DNA of 64,000 nt from a virus, in the IMG/VR virus record IMGVR_UViG_3300027861_000001, positions 85,054-149,053 of that record, one strand, 5' to 3'. The translations under genes were made by a program, and so were the position numbers. The notes below the pieces were generated by a model that worked only from the letters and a program-made list of their open reading frames with translations, had not been told where the DNA came from and searched no databases. Positions 42,143 through 50,360 of the stretch are shown piece after piece. Within the stretch, counting starts at the first letter, position 1. Each line of letters opens with the position of its first letter.

Positions 42143-43035
42143 TACAATACCTCCATAATTAGTCTGTCATCGTCCGAAAATCCCCAAGTATCAGTGTTAG
42201 TGCTGGTAGTGAAGTGTTGCATAGCAAACTGAACTGAGTTCCAACCACCTTGTCCTCCCCCTCCACCATCACAAGTATTATCATGCCCTATATGAAACAC
42301 TGGTATATCCCACCTGCCTTCTATGTTGTAACCATTTAGAAGTGCCTTCTTCTGTACATTACCGTCGGCGTATCCTCTTCCAATTAGGGACTCTTCAAAT
42401 CCTTTAATACTGTACCAAATGTCTCTGTGAGCAATTTGAAAATCTCCGTTACCGTTTACTAAAGTCCAAATGTCTCCCTCACAAACTGCTGTAGGCCCTT
42501 GCTGTCCCCTCCCAGGTTCGCTAAATGGGTACATGTTGTTTTCAAATAACCTTGTTAGCGTTCCTTGTACATCATAACCAACGTCACCAACGTCTCTGAT
42601 GTGTTGTAGCGAAAGCATATTCTTGGCGGCAGGAGAGAAAGTATCTTTGCTTGAAAAGCGTTCTAAATAACCCCTCCTAGGAACAAGAACATCTATATTT
42701 GTAGAAACGATAAAATCGGTACTTAACCTTCTGATACCGATGTTTCTTCCTAAAACTTCAGTGACTACTTGTGGTTCTATTTTCTGTGGGTTTAGGTTAT
42801 TCCTAATGTATTCATGTGCTTTGTCCTTACTAACAACCACATATTTTAATTTAGATTTATTAAGTAAATTATGCTTTACGTCGTCAATAAGTGGGTAAGT
42901 TTCAGATGCCCAATCTACATACACAACCTCATCAAATGATGTTAACATTGAGTTTAAAGCATATGAGGCTCTTTCTACTAAGTTACCACCATAATCATCA
43001 TTTCTAGCTACTACTATTGCTCCATAAGTATCCAT
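42142..43035 (-). CDS. GT2-like glycosyltransferase
   Basis: 297-aa GT-A-like protein: AIVVARNDDYGGNLVERASYALNSM at the N-terminus, DEVVYVDWASE, VLGRNIGIRRLSTDFIVSTNIDVLVP as the donor site region, then GDFQIAHRDIWYSIKGFEESLIGRGYADGNVQKKAL, typical of the acceptor half in polysaccharide GT2 enzymes. A CDGGGGGQGGW glycine-rich loop near the C-terminus is unusual. The substrate is unknown. The stop/start overlaps with both neighbours suggest coupling. Confidence 0.7.
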   Translation of the reverse strand: MDTYGAIVVARNDDYGGNLVERASYALNSMLTSFDEVVYVDWASETYPLIDDVKHNLLNKSKLKYVVVSKDKAHEYIRNNLNPQKIEPQVVTEVLGRNIGIRRLSTDFIVSTNIDVLVPRRGYLERFSSKDTFSPAAKNMLSLQHIRDVGDVGYDVQGTLTRLFENNMYPFSEPGRGQQGPTAVCEGDIWTLVNGNGDFQIAHRDIWYSIKGFEESLIGRGYADGNVQKKALLNGYNIEGRWDIPVFHIGHDNTCDGGGGGQGGWNSVQFAMQHFTTSTNTDTWGFSDDDRLIMEVL

Positions 43036-43652
43036 TAATTTTTCCTAAATACAAGAGTGGCAAACGCATATAAATGACCTTGGTAAATAAAGTCTGGTTC
43101 ACCGCTATAATCAGGTTCATCTACTACAGCACAACCACACCTATCTAGCACACCAAAAAGTCTAACCATATCTCCATCAGTGTATAACCTTACAACAGTT
43201 TGTGGTAGTGGTGTACCAATTCTATAGTCATTGTTAAAGTCAAGCGTTAGTACACCATGACCACCTGGATTTAAAAGATGGCAAACGTTCTCTATAAACT
43301 CTTCATCATTCCTCTCATGCTCAATAACAGACGTAGCAAATATTATGTCAAACTTTTCTTCTGTTATCTTACGAAAGTCAGTTAATGAATAATTAATGTC
43401 TTGATCAATATCAACTACGTCTATACCCATACCTTGAATAGAACCAGAAACCGAATCCTCAAAAGCGCCAACACACAAAAGCTTATCATTGTCTTTGTAA
43501 ATTCTTACTACTTCACTCAACGTAAAAGCTTGTTGTACGTTTGCAAGCGTTATTTTTCTGCTCATTATATCTGGACACAACACAAACATTTCGTCTATAA
43601 CAGACTGATAAAATACCCTATCAACGTCTAATAAAAGCCTATTAATTTGCAT
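43035..43652 (-). CDS. class I SAM-dependent methyltransferase
   Basis: 205-aa methyltransferase. KLLCVGAFEDSVSG supplies the SAM-binding strand/loop (GxxxDS in place of GxGxG), GIDVVDIDQD the acidic strand end, FDIIFATSVIEHERND the conserved post-motif and LNPGGHGVLTLDF the following strand. Similar enzymes act in surface polysaccharide clusters. The ATG at 43652 is chosen because GAGGACATGTGTT precedes it; the open frame to 43700 would overlap the neighbour by 59 bases. Confidence 0.75.
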   Translation of the reverse strand: MQINRLLLDVDRVFYQSVIDEMFVLCPDIMSRKITLANVQQAFTLSEVVRIYKDNDKLLCVGAFEDSVSGSIQGMGIDVVDIDQDINYSLTDFRKITEEKFDIIFATSVIEHERNDEEFIENVCHLLNPGGHGVLTLDFNNDYRIGTPLPQTVVRLYTDGDMVRLFGVLDRCGCAVVDEPDYSGEPDFIYQGHLYAFATLVFRKN

Positions 43653-44595
43653 AACACATGTCCTCAAATGCTTTAATAAAGTTATCAGTAGACCACTCAT
43701 TGTGATATTTCTCCAGCGGTTTAATACCTTTATTTATGATGTCAGAAATTGTATTCGTGTCTGATACGACTATATCCTCATTTATTATATGCCTAAACAT
43801 CGTACAAGCTGATATAGCTAATGGTTTTTTAACTGATAAAGCATAATCTATTACGCTGGAAATCCCTGGATGAATAGCTCCGTATAAAAATACATTAATA
43901 TCATTCTTAGCAAGGAACTTAAGTACATCTTCATCTGATATAAAATCTGTTGTAATATTAAGAGTTATGTTACTATTAACATTCTCTCTTTCGCAATCAC
44001 TCTTTACTAGTTCCTGCGTAGTCCCCTCAGCATCACCAAAAGCTGCTACTGTCATGTGTAAATTTATAATAGCCTCATCAAATGTTTCATTTACAAGCGC
44101 AACTAACTCACTAAATCCTTTATGACCAAAACCAAAACCAAAACTACCTATTGTTGGTACTTTATTAATTGTTTCTTCGCAACTACAATCAAACAAAGGA
44201 CGTGGTAATAGTATTCTTTTGTCTTGCGGAATGTCTAATACTATTTCTGGGATATCAACCGTAGTATCAACAACATCTGCCGCACCTGAAAAAATGTACT
44301 TGTCTAAACATCGTTTTATATTACCACCATCATGGAATATACCATACTGTTTACAGTAGGGTCTTAACCCAATAATTATGCTGTCGTCTAACCACCCCAT
44401 CGTACACGTATAAAAATTATATATAATTATGTCAGGATTAACGTCACCAAGGGCAGTTTCAAACTCTTGTGGAGTAGTAATCTCACAGCAGTAACACTTA
44501 ACATTTTTAGCTTTAGAAGCAAGTTGATAAACTCTCTTACCAAACTGATAAACTCCGCAACTTTGCTCTTTGTGATTTACAAACAAAACCTTCAT
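43642..44595 (-). CDS. glycosyltransferase-like protein (GT-B)
   Basis: 317-aa protein of GT-B type: KVLFVNHKEQSCGVYQFGKRVYQLA at the N-terminus and, in the C-terminal half, TIGSFGFGFGHKGFSELV, ITTDFISDEDVLKFLAKNDINVFLYGA and GISSVIDYALSVKKPLAIS. The last two blocks match the donor-binding face of GT4-like enzymes (an E/D-rich loop then a helix over the donor). It starts 4 bases inside the upstream methyltransferase gene. Confidence 0.7.
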   Translation of the reverse strand: MKVLFVNHKEQSCGVYQFGKRVYQLASKAKNVKCYCCEITTPQEFETALGDVNPDIIIYNFYTCTMGWLDDSIIIGLRPYCKQYGIFHDGGNIKRCLDKYIFSGAADVVDTTVDIPEIVLDIPQDKRILLPRPLFDCSCEETINKVPTIGSFGFGFGHKGFSELVALVNETFDEAIINLHMTVAAFGDAEGTTQELVKSDCERENVNSNITLNITTDFISDEDVLKFLAKNDINVFLYGAIHPGISSVIDYALSVKKPLAISACTMFRHIINEDIVVSDTNTISDIINKGIKPLEKYHNEWSTDNFIKAFEDMCYAN

Positions 44596-45788
44596 AAATA
44601 ATATACTCCGTCTTTAGTAAATACACAAGGTTCTGGCATTGGTGATATAAAAGAACCACCGCTTTCCAAATAAGGTGAGTGCTTGACAGCTATTGTAGCA
44701 GAAAAGTGCCAAGGTAATATTAAAAAATACTCTGGATGTTGTTTAAGAAGTTCAACCTCAGAAACTATCGGAATATTTGTTCCTACAGTACGCAATCCAA
44801 ACTTGTCCTCGTTAACTTCGGCAGCTGCTTTTATCTTCGTATTATCTAATCCAAAGTATTGAAGTAATGTATTACCTTTTGTAGAGGCTCCGAAAACAAA
44901 GATATCTTTATCGTCTATAAACCCCGTAACTTTTTTCTTTATTATTTCTACTCTATTAGCGAATGCTTCGAATGGGTTTTCAAATAATGCCATGTACTCA
45001 ACTTCTTCTTGTAAAGCACGCTCCACGTTGTCGTTTACTGTGTACATCCCAGCATAAGACACAAAAGCTCTTATACTACCGCCGTTAACTTCGTTGAAAG
45101 AAACATCGAATATTTGTAGTCCCTTCTGTCTCATCATACCACACAAGACACTCAACGAGTAATATTCCAAGTGTTCATGACATATATTATCAAAAGCATT
45201 TATCTTTAGCATTGACACTAGGTCAGTGAACTGAATAACCCACACACCGTCATCTGCCATAATGGTTTTAATGTCGTCTATAAACTCCATAGGGTCTTCT
45301 AAATCATAAAACATAGCTATGCTTGTAACAACTTTAGCTTTTTCAATAGGGTATGTAGAACTGAAGTAGTCATTTATAAAAACATCACAAAGCTTTTCGG
45401 CTTCTTCTTTTAGGTTATACGCAGGATCAAACCCTATTTTAACTATCCCTTCATCAAAAAAACTAAGCATTGTTCCATCGTTACAACCGATGTCAACAAC
45501 AACATCACCTTTGTTAAGTGTTACTTTACTGTTTACGTCGTGAACCACGTCTTCCAAAGCCTCTATCATAGACTTATTAAGGGCTGATTTATACCAGTAC
45601 TGTCTGTACATCATATCTAGGGGAACAGCCTCTTTAAGCTGTACCAAACCACACTCACAAACACACAGACACAGCGGATACTTCTCACCGTGGTAAGTAT
45701 CAGAAACGAAATTAGATGGATATAAGTCCCCCAAATCTAAAACAGTCTCTAAGCTACCACCACAAATTCTACATGTGTTATGTTCCAT
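44592..45788 (-). CDS. NDP-sugar C-methyltransferase
   Basis: 398-aa three-part enzyme: an N-terminal zinc-binding Methyltransf_13 domain (CRICGG near 6-11 and CLCVCECG near 41-48), a SAM domain (VVDIGCNDGTMLSFF; FINDYFSS; FDNICHEHLEYYS with the catalytic-region His), and a C-terminal Methyltransf_14 domain (FVFGASTKGNTLLQYFG; LPWHFS). This is the layout of TylCIII/NovU-type C-methyltransferases, which add a methyl group to the ring carbon of a 4-keto-6-deoxy NDP-sugar. The product of the neighbouring GDP-mannose dehydratase would be a suitable substrate. Confidence 0.85.
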   Translation of the reverse strand: MEHNTCRICGGSLETVLDLGDLYPSNFVSDTYHGEKYPLCLCVCECGLVQLKEAVPLDMMYRQYWYKSALNKSMIEALEDVVHDVNSKVTLNKGDVVVDIGCNDGTMLSFFDEGIVKIGFDPAYNLKEEAEKLCDVFINDYFSSTYPIEKAKVVTSIAMFYDLEDPMEFIDDIKTIMADDGVWVIQFTDLVSMLKINAFDNICHEHLEYYSLSVLCGMMRQKGLQIFDVSFNEVNGGSIRAFVSYAGMYTVNDNVERALQEEVEYMALFENPFEAFANRVEIIKKKVTGFIDDKDIFVFGASTKGNTLLQYFGLDNTKIKAAAEVNEDKFGLRTVGTNIPIVSEVELLKQHPEYFLILPWHFSATIAVKHSPYLESGGSFISPMPEPCVFTKDGVYYL

Positions 45789-45796
45789 TACCTCTC

Positions 45797-46849
45797 CTAC
45801 AACTTTGGTGTACCTTTCTCATGATTTGTTTTGTCGATATCATACTCTACCATTCGTCTTACTAGCTCTCCAAAAGTAACCGTCGGTTTCCACCCCAACT
45901 CTCTAGTAATTTTTGACGCGTCACCTTGAAGAAGTTCCACTTCTGTAGGTCTATAAAAAGCATCACTAATTTCAACCAACAACTTACCGTCTTGATTATA
46001 CGCTTTCGTAGAGCTACCTTCACCTTCCCAACTAAGAGTTGTGCCTACTACAGCAAAGGCTACGTCTACAAACTCTCTAACTGAGTGTGTCTCTCCTGTT
46101 GCTACTACATAGTCTGATGGGCTATCAGCAGTAAGCATCATATGCATCGCTTTCACGTAGTCTTCGGCGTGCCCCCAATCTCTATAAGCGTCTGGATTAC
46201 CTATGACTAGCTTGTCTTGTACTCCGTTATATATAGAGGCTACTGCTCTAGAAATCTTTCTAGTTACAAATTCTGCCCCTCTTAACTCACTCTCGTGATT
46301 GAAAAGAAGACCGTTACAAGCAAACATACTGTACGCTTCCCTGTAGTTAACGGTTACCCAATAAGCTGCTAGTTTAGCTATACCATAAGGGCTCCTAGGA
46401 TAAAACGGAGTTTTTTCAGTTTGAGGTGTCTCCTGAACCTTACCAAACATTTCACTTGTCGAGGCTTGATAAAATGCAGTAGTGTCACCAAACCCTAATT
46501 TTTTAACAGCTTCCAAAATGCGCACAACACCTAGCGTATTAACTTCAAAAGTGTGCTGCGGTGTTTCAAACGACGGTGCCACAAAAGACTGTGCAGCTAG
46601 GTTGTATATCTCGTCCGGTTTGTATTTTTCTATAACTTTGTGCACATTAGTAAACTCAAGCAAATCCATATGAACCATGTTTATGTCGTTTTGGATACCT
46701 AAAGCTGATAACCTCCAAGGTTCTGCGCTACCTGTTCTCCTGTTAGTTCCTATAACCTCATACCCTTTACCAAGCAGATGCTTGGATAAGTACGCAGCAT
46801 CTTGCCCAAAAATACCAGTAATCATTGCAGTTTTACGCATTTTTACCAT
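45797..46849 (-). CDS. gmd: GDP-mannose 4,6-dehydratase
   Basis: 350-aa SDR enzyme making GDP-4-keto-6-deoxy-mannose, the precursor of GDP-fucose and related sugars. NAD(P) site ITGIFGQDAAYLSK, GTNRRTGS, NLAAQSFV, the catalytic YQASTSEMFG with SPYGIAKLAAYW (Tyr and Lys), FNHES, VTRKISRAVA, and RDWGHAEDYVKAMHMML all match Gmd closely. One change: the usual PRRGxxFVTRK region reads ELRGAEFVTRK. Together with the neighbouring GDP-fucose synthase it forms a complete two-step route. Confidence 0.93.
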   Translation of the reverse strand: MVKMRKTAMITGIFGQDAAYLSKHLLGKGYEVIGTNRRTGSAEPWRLSALGIQNDINMVHMDLLEFTNVHKVIEKYKPDEIYNLAAQSFVAPSFETPQHTFEVNTLGVVRILEAVKKLGFGDTTAFYQASTSEMFGKVQETPQTEKTPFYPRSPYGIAKLAAYWVTVNYREAYSMFACNGLLFNHESELRGAEFVTRKISRAVASIYNGVQDKLVIGNPDAYRDWGHAEDYVKAMHMMLTADSPSDYVVATGETHSVREFVDVAFAVVGTTLSWEGEGSSTKAYNQDGKLLVEISDAFYRPTEVELLQGDASKITRELGWKPTVTFGELVRRMVEYDIDKTNHEKGTPKL

Positions 46850-47768
46850 ACCACTCTATAGTTTTTTTGAGTCCTTCATCAAAAGATGTTTTTGCTTTAA
46901 ATGAAAACTCTAACTCTGCTCTTGCCGTATCTAAGCATCTTCTAGGTTGTCCATCAGGTTTTGAAGTATCCCATATAATTTCTCCGTCGTAACCAATTAT
47001 ATCAGCAATCTTACCTACTAGGTCTCTGATTGAAATCTCAAACCCAGCACCTAAATTTACTGGCTCTGGTTTGTTGTAATGTAATAAAGCCTTGACAACA
47101 CCTTCACCAGCATCTTCTACGTACAAGAACTCTCTTGTTGCTGTACCTGTACCCCAAACAACTACTTCCTTATCGTTATTTACTTTAGCGTTATAAAATC
47201 TCTTTATTAGGGCTGGTACAACATGAGACCTTTCATCTGAAAACTCATCACCTGGACCATATAGATTAACAGGCAATAAAAATACACCGTTTAAACCGTG
47301 TTGTTGCCTACAAGCCTGTAACTGTACTAGCAACATCTTTTTCGCCAACCCGTACGGTGCATTAGTTTCTTCTGGATATCCGTTCCATAGTTCTTCCTCT
47401 TTAAAAGGAACTGGTGTAAATTTAGGATAAGCACAAATAGTACCAACCACTAATAACTTCTCTACCCCAGCAATTCTAGCCGCTTCAACTATGTTCACGC
47501 CCATAGTCATGTTGTCATAGAATAAGCTATAAGGGTATGCTTGATTATAGCCAATCCCGCCAACGTTCGCAGCTAAGTGAATACACAGGTCAGCTTTTGA
47601 CAACAACCGTGCACAAGCCTCTTCTTGCCTTAAGTCAAACTCATTAGACCTTGGAATAATTATCTTTGATTCCTCAGCACCGTTGTTTATTAGCTCGTTT
47701 ATTACATTCTTACCTAGGAAACCAGCACCACCAGTCACTAATATAACCTTACCTTTTAATGTTTCCAT
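46833..47768 (-). CDS. fcl: GDP-L-fucose synthase-like epimerase/reductase
   Basis: 311-aa SDR. NAD(P) site VTGGAGFLGKNVI, AANVGGIGYNQAYP, GTICAYPKFTPVPFKEEELW, catalytic YGLAK, GPGDEF, GTGTATREFLYVEDAGEGV and KPDGQPRRCLD: the block order of GDP-L-fucose synthase, which epimerises and reduces the Gmd product to GDP-L-fucose. It overlaps the gmd gene by 17 bases, so the two are co-translated. A related 4-reductase activity giving another 6-deoxyhexose is possible. Confidence 0.85.
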   Translation of the reverse strand: METLKGKVILVTGGAGFLGKNVINELINNGAEESKIIIPRSNEFDLRQEEACARLLSKADLCIHLAANVGGIGYNQAYPYSLFYDNMTMGVNIVEAARIAGVEKLLVVGTICAYPKFTPVPFKEEELWNGYPEETNAPYGLAKKMLLVQLQACRQQHGLNGVFLLPVNLYGPGDEFSDERSHVVPALIKRFYNAKVNNDKEVVVWGTGTATREFLYVEDAGEGVVKALLHYNKPEPVNLGAGFEISIRDLVGKIADIIGYDGEIIWDTSKPDGQPRRCLDTARAELEFSFKAKTSFDEGLKKTIEWYGKNA

Positions 47769-47769
47769 A

Positions 47770-48486
47770 TTACTCCTTTATACGCATAGCATCGCAAAAC
47801 CCATACTTTCGTCTTAATAATACCTCATTTGGTACTCTGCCGTTTGAAAGTGCTAGCATAGTTTTCTTTCTACTACACTCATCAACCTTATCAGAAATTG
47901 GAATTTTAGATAATAAACACGTTATCCTATCATCTATGTATGGTAAGTACACCTTAACATTACCAGAATTATTGTTTAATGGTTGTAGTTGTTCGCGTTG
48001 CAGTCTTCGTATGTAATCATAGTAAGTAATCTCTGACGGGTCTTTTTGGTGGTCATAATAACCACACACAAACTCATCAACACCGTCGCACGCTATTATG
48101 TTATGAGTATATCTACTAACAAAGTTATATAGCATTCTAACAGCGTTGTCTCCAGCAAAGTCGTCTAGTTTTATATTCTCTGTTGCATACTCTAGTGTTG
48201 GGATATAACAATACAAATTAACTCTAAGTTCATCAGTATTTAATCTATCTGCCACCAATTTAGCATGAACTATATCTGGATGATCTTTCGAACTACCAAT
48301 AGTAAAAGCATTAACAATGTCATACTTTTGTAACATAAAGTACAACATTAGCGTTGAATCAATACCACCAGAAAACGCAAGATAATTACAATCAATATCT
48401 TCTAAAACGTCAACAATCGCACTCTCAACGCTCTCTATAGTTATTTCTTGACCAACCTCGTCCCAATAGTTTGGGTATATTATCAT
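47770..48486 (-). CDS. asparagine-synthetase-like PP-loop ATPase, synthetase domain only
   Basis: 238-aa protein with the PP-loop SGGIDSTLML near residue 38, CDGVDEFVCGYYD (the counterpart of GEGADELFGGY in asparagine synthetase) and LLRRKYGF near the end. The N-terminal glutaminase domain is missing, so it would need free ammonia or a partner. It could aminate or activate a sugar or a carboxylate. ATG at 48486 is chosen: AAGGAGTGGTAATG supplies the ribosome site and overlaps the portal stop (TAATG). It is the first gene of the sugar island, directly after portal. Confidence 0.72.
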   Translation of the reverse strand: MIIYPNYWDEVGQEITIESVESAIVDVLEDIDCNYLAFSGGIDSTLMLYFMLQKYDIVNAFTIGSSKDHPDIVHAKLVADRLNTDELRVNLYCYIPTLEYATENIKLDDFAGDNAVRMLYNFVSRYTHNIIACDGVDEFVCGYYDHQKDPSEITYYDYIRRLQREQLQPLNNNSGNVKVYLPYIDDRITCLLSKIPISDKVDECSRKKTMLALSNGRVPNEVLLRRKYGFCDAMRIKE

Positions 48487-50351
48487 TACCACTCCTTGGC
48501 TTTTTGTTTCGCTGTCATACCAGAATGCATTCTCTTAGGAACTATCCCTGCTTCGTGCGCTTCCTCATCAGACCAAGTTGTTTCTTGTGTTTCTTCTAAC
48601 CCAAGTATCACATGGAACCTTCCAGCATCAAGTTCCTTACCGTCAAGATATGCTTTTCCTTTATGGATAACTAAGTGTCCTTGTGTAAATAAATTAGCTA
48701 TGTGATCATACAACATACAATGATGCAAATGTTCCTTACCGTCTTCGTCTACCTCAACATGGTGTATAAGATATTCAAAATCTTGTAAAGGAGTGTACTC
48801 CTCTGCCAACTCAGTTAAAGGTATACTTAGTTCGCTGGTTTTTTCTTTTGGTTTAGGTGTAGGCTCTGTGCTTGGATGTTTTCCTATCTCAGGAGATGAA
48901 TAAGGTAGAAGTGGAGCAGGTTCAAGACCATACTCTTTAAACTTTTCTTCCTCTCTCTTCTTTCTTTGAAGTTCAGTTTCAAAATCTAGTCCTAACATTT
49001 CTAGTCTAGTCGTTCTAGACAATGAACCTTCTTTATAAACAGACTCCCCAATAGTATTCAAATCAATCAGCTTATAAAGCTTCATTGGCTCAAACTCAGG
49101 GACTGGAAAATTCTTAAATCCGTTCTTTTCGGCTATTTCCTTATACAAATCTATAGTCCAAAGAATTAACTTATCTCTTATAGCTTCCATAGTAGCTATT
49201 GGAGAGAATGTAGCACTGTCTGAACCACCTTCAACATTAGACCTCTTTGTTTCCCCTGTAATAAGTGTACGTGGAAAACCTAAACCAGCAATTATATCGT
49301 CATCAACTGACTGATATTTTTCTTGGTTCAACATAGCTTCAGTGTTAGGAAATATCCACTCAATCGTTAAAGTATGGTTTCCAAACAATTGATAAATTCT
49401 TTCGTTTTCACCTTTAGTAGTTCTATAGTTCATCTGGTCTTTTATGTGTTGAAAGTCCCCTTCATCCGTACACGGAAAATCTTTGTCACCTAATTTAATC
49501 ATCTGTATGGCTGCTGTAACTCTAGACGATATAGAATAGTCCATCTTACGTAGATTTCTCTTGTGCATCAAAGACTCTAATGCATTACTCATATATGGAA
49601 TAGGATATGTCTCATCACTTAAACATCTACTTAATAATGGTCTAACGTTCGGTAAGAGAATATTGATCTTTGATCCTCTTCCAGCATCCTTTACAGCTTT
49701 AACAAATTCAGGATAAGACTGAATCATTTGTTTATATGTTTCTTTGTCCCACGTACCATCAGCAAGCTTTCCACCGGTTTTTATGAACTGAATTAACTCG
49801 GCAGACACCTCAACGTAAAAGTATTTCTTATTAGTTACAGGGTTGTCTTTTATAATAACTGTTTTAGGGTCTCTAAACCAAAGGTTATCTGGTACAGTTA
49901 ATCTTCTTCTGGAACCTAACTCGCTACTAAGCTCTGAACCTTTCTTCTTAACCCACTCATACTGTGGAAGAACGATACCTGATAACAAGTATTCAAGACA
50001 TGCGTTTCTGAAAAACTCCTGTAATAACCCAGCCAAGCTGTCATAAGTATAAAACTCTTCATCACTAGCTTTAATTTGATTATTTTTTATGGGTGAGATA
50101 GCGCAGTCTACCATTTTATTAAGTACTGTCCCAGCTACTGGGTCATGCTTATAAAAAAATCGGCACATCTTTATCATCTTCTTAGGATCAGACGGTAGTT
50201 CCATTCTATCTACTTTCATAGTAGAATAAACGCTCCCACTGTCATTAGACATGTTTAGAACGTTAAAAGACGCTTTTGCTAACTTATATTCTTTAGGTTC
50301 TGTGTTTTCACTTGCTATATTTTTCTCTTCCAATGTAGTACCTCGCAACAA
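48486..50351 (-). CDS. portal protein
   Basis: 621-aa portal protein, the dodecameric DNA gate at the head vertex. The N-terminal part has DPVAGTVLNKMVD, then a long helical/beta core with NVRPLLSRCLSDETYPIPYMSNALESLM, KRNLRKMDYS and GLGFPRTLITGE typical of portals. The C-terminal 110 residues contain a Pro-rich linker and a compact domain rich in His (EHLHHCMLYDH, then GHLVIHKGKAYLDG). The start is TTG: codons 1 and 2 are both TTG, preceded by AAGGA, with the second at better spacing. It follows the large terminase gene after 9 bases. Confidence 0.87.
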   Translation of the reverse strand: MLRGTTLEEKNIASENTEPKEYKLAKASFNVLNMSNDSGSVYSTMKVDRMELPSDPKKMIKMCRFFYKHDPVAGTVLNKMVDCAISPIKNNQIKASDEEFYTYDSLAGLLQEFFRNACLEYLLSGIVLPQYEWVKKKGSELSSELGSRRRLTVPDNLWFRDPKTVIIKDNPVTNKKYFYVEVSAELIQFIKTGGKLADGTWDKETYKQMIQSYPEFVKAVKDAGRGSKINILLPNVRPLLSRCLSDETYPIPYMSNALESLMHKRNLRKMDYSISSRVTAAIQMIKLGDKDFPCTDEGDFQHIKDQMNYRTTKGENERIYQLFGNHTLTIEWIFPNTEAMLNQEKYQSVDDDIIAGLGFPRTLITGETKRSNVEGGSDSATFSPIATMEAIRDKLILWTIDLYKEIAEKNGFKNFPVPEFEPMKLYKLIDLNTIGESVYKEGSLSRTTRLEMLGLDFETELQRKKREEEKFKEYGLEPAPLLPYSSPEIGKHPSTEPTPKPKEKTSELSIPLTELAEEYTPLQDFEYLIHHVEVDEDGKEHLHHCMLYDHIANLFTQGHLVIHKGKAYLDGKELDAGRFHVILGLEETQETTWSDEEAHEAGIVPKRMHSGMTAKQKAKEW

Positions 50352-50360
50352 AGTCCTTAC

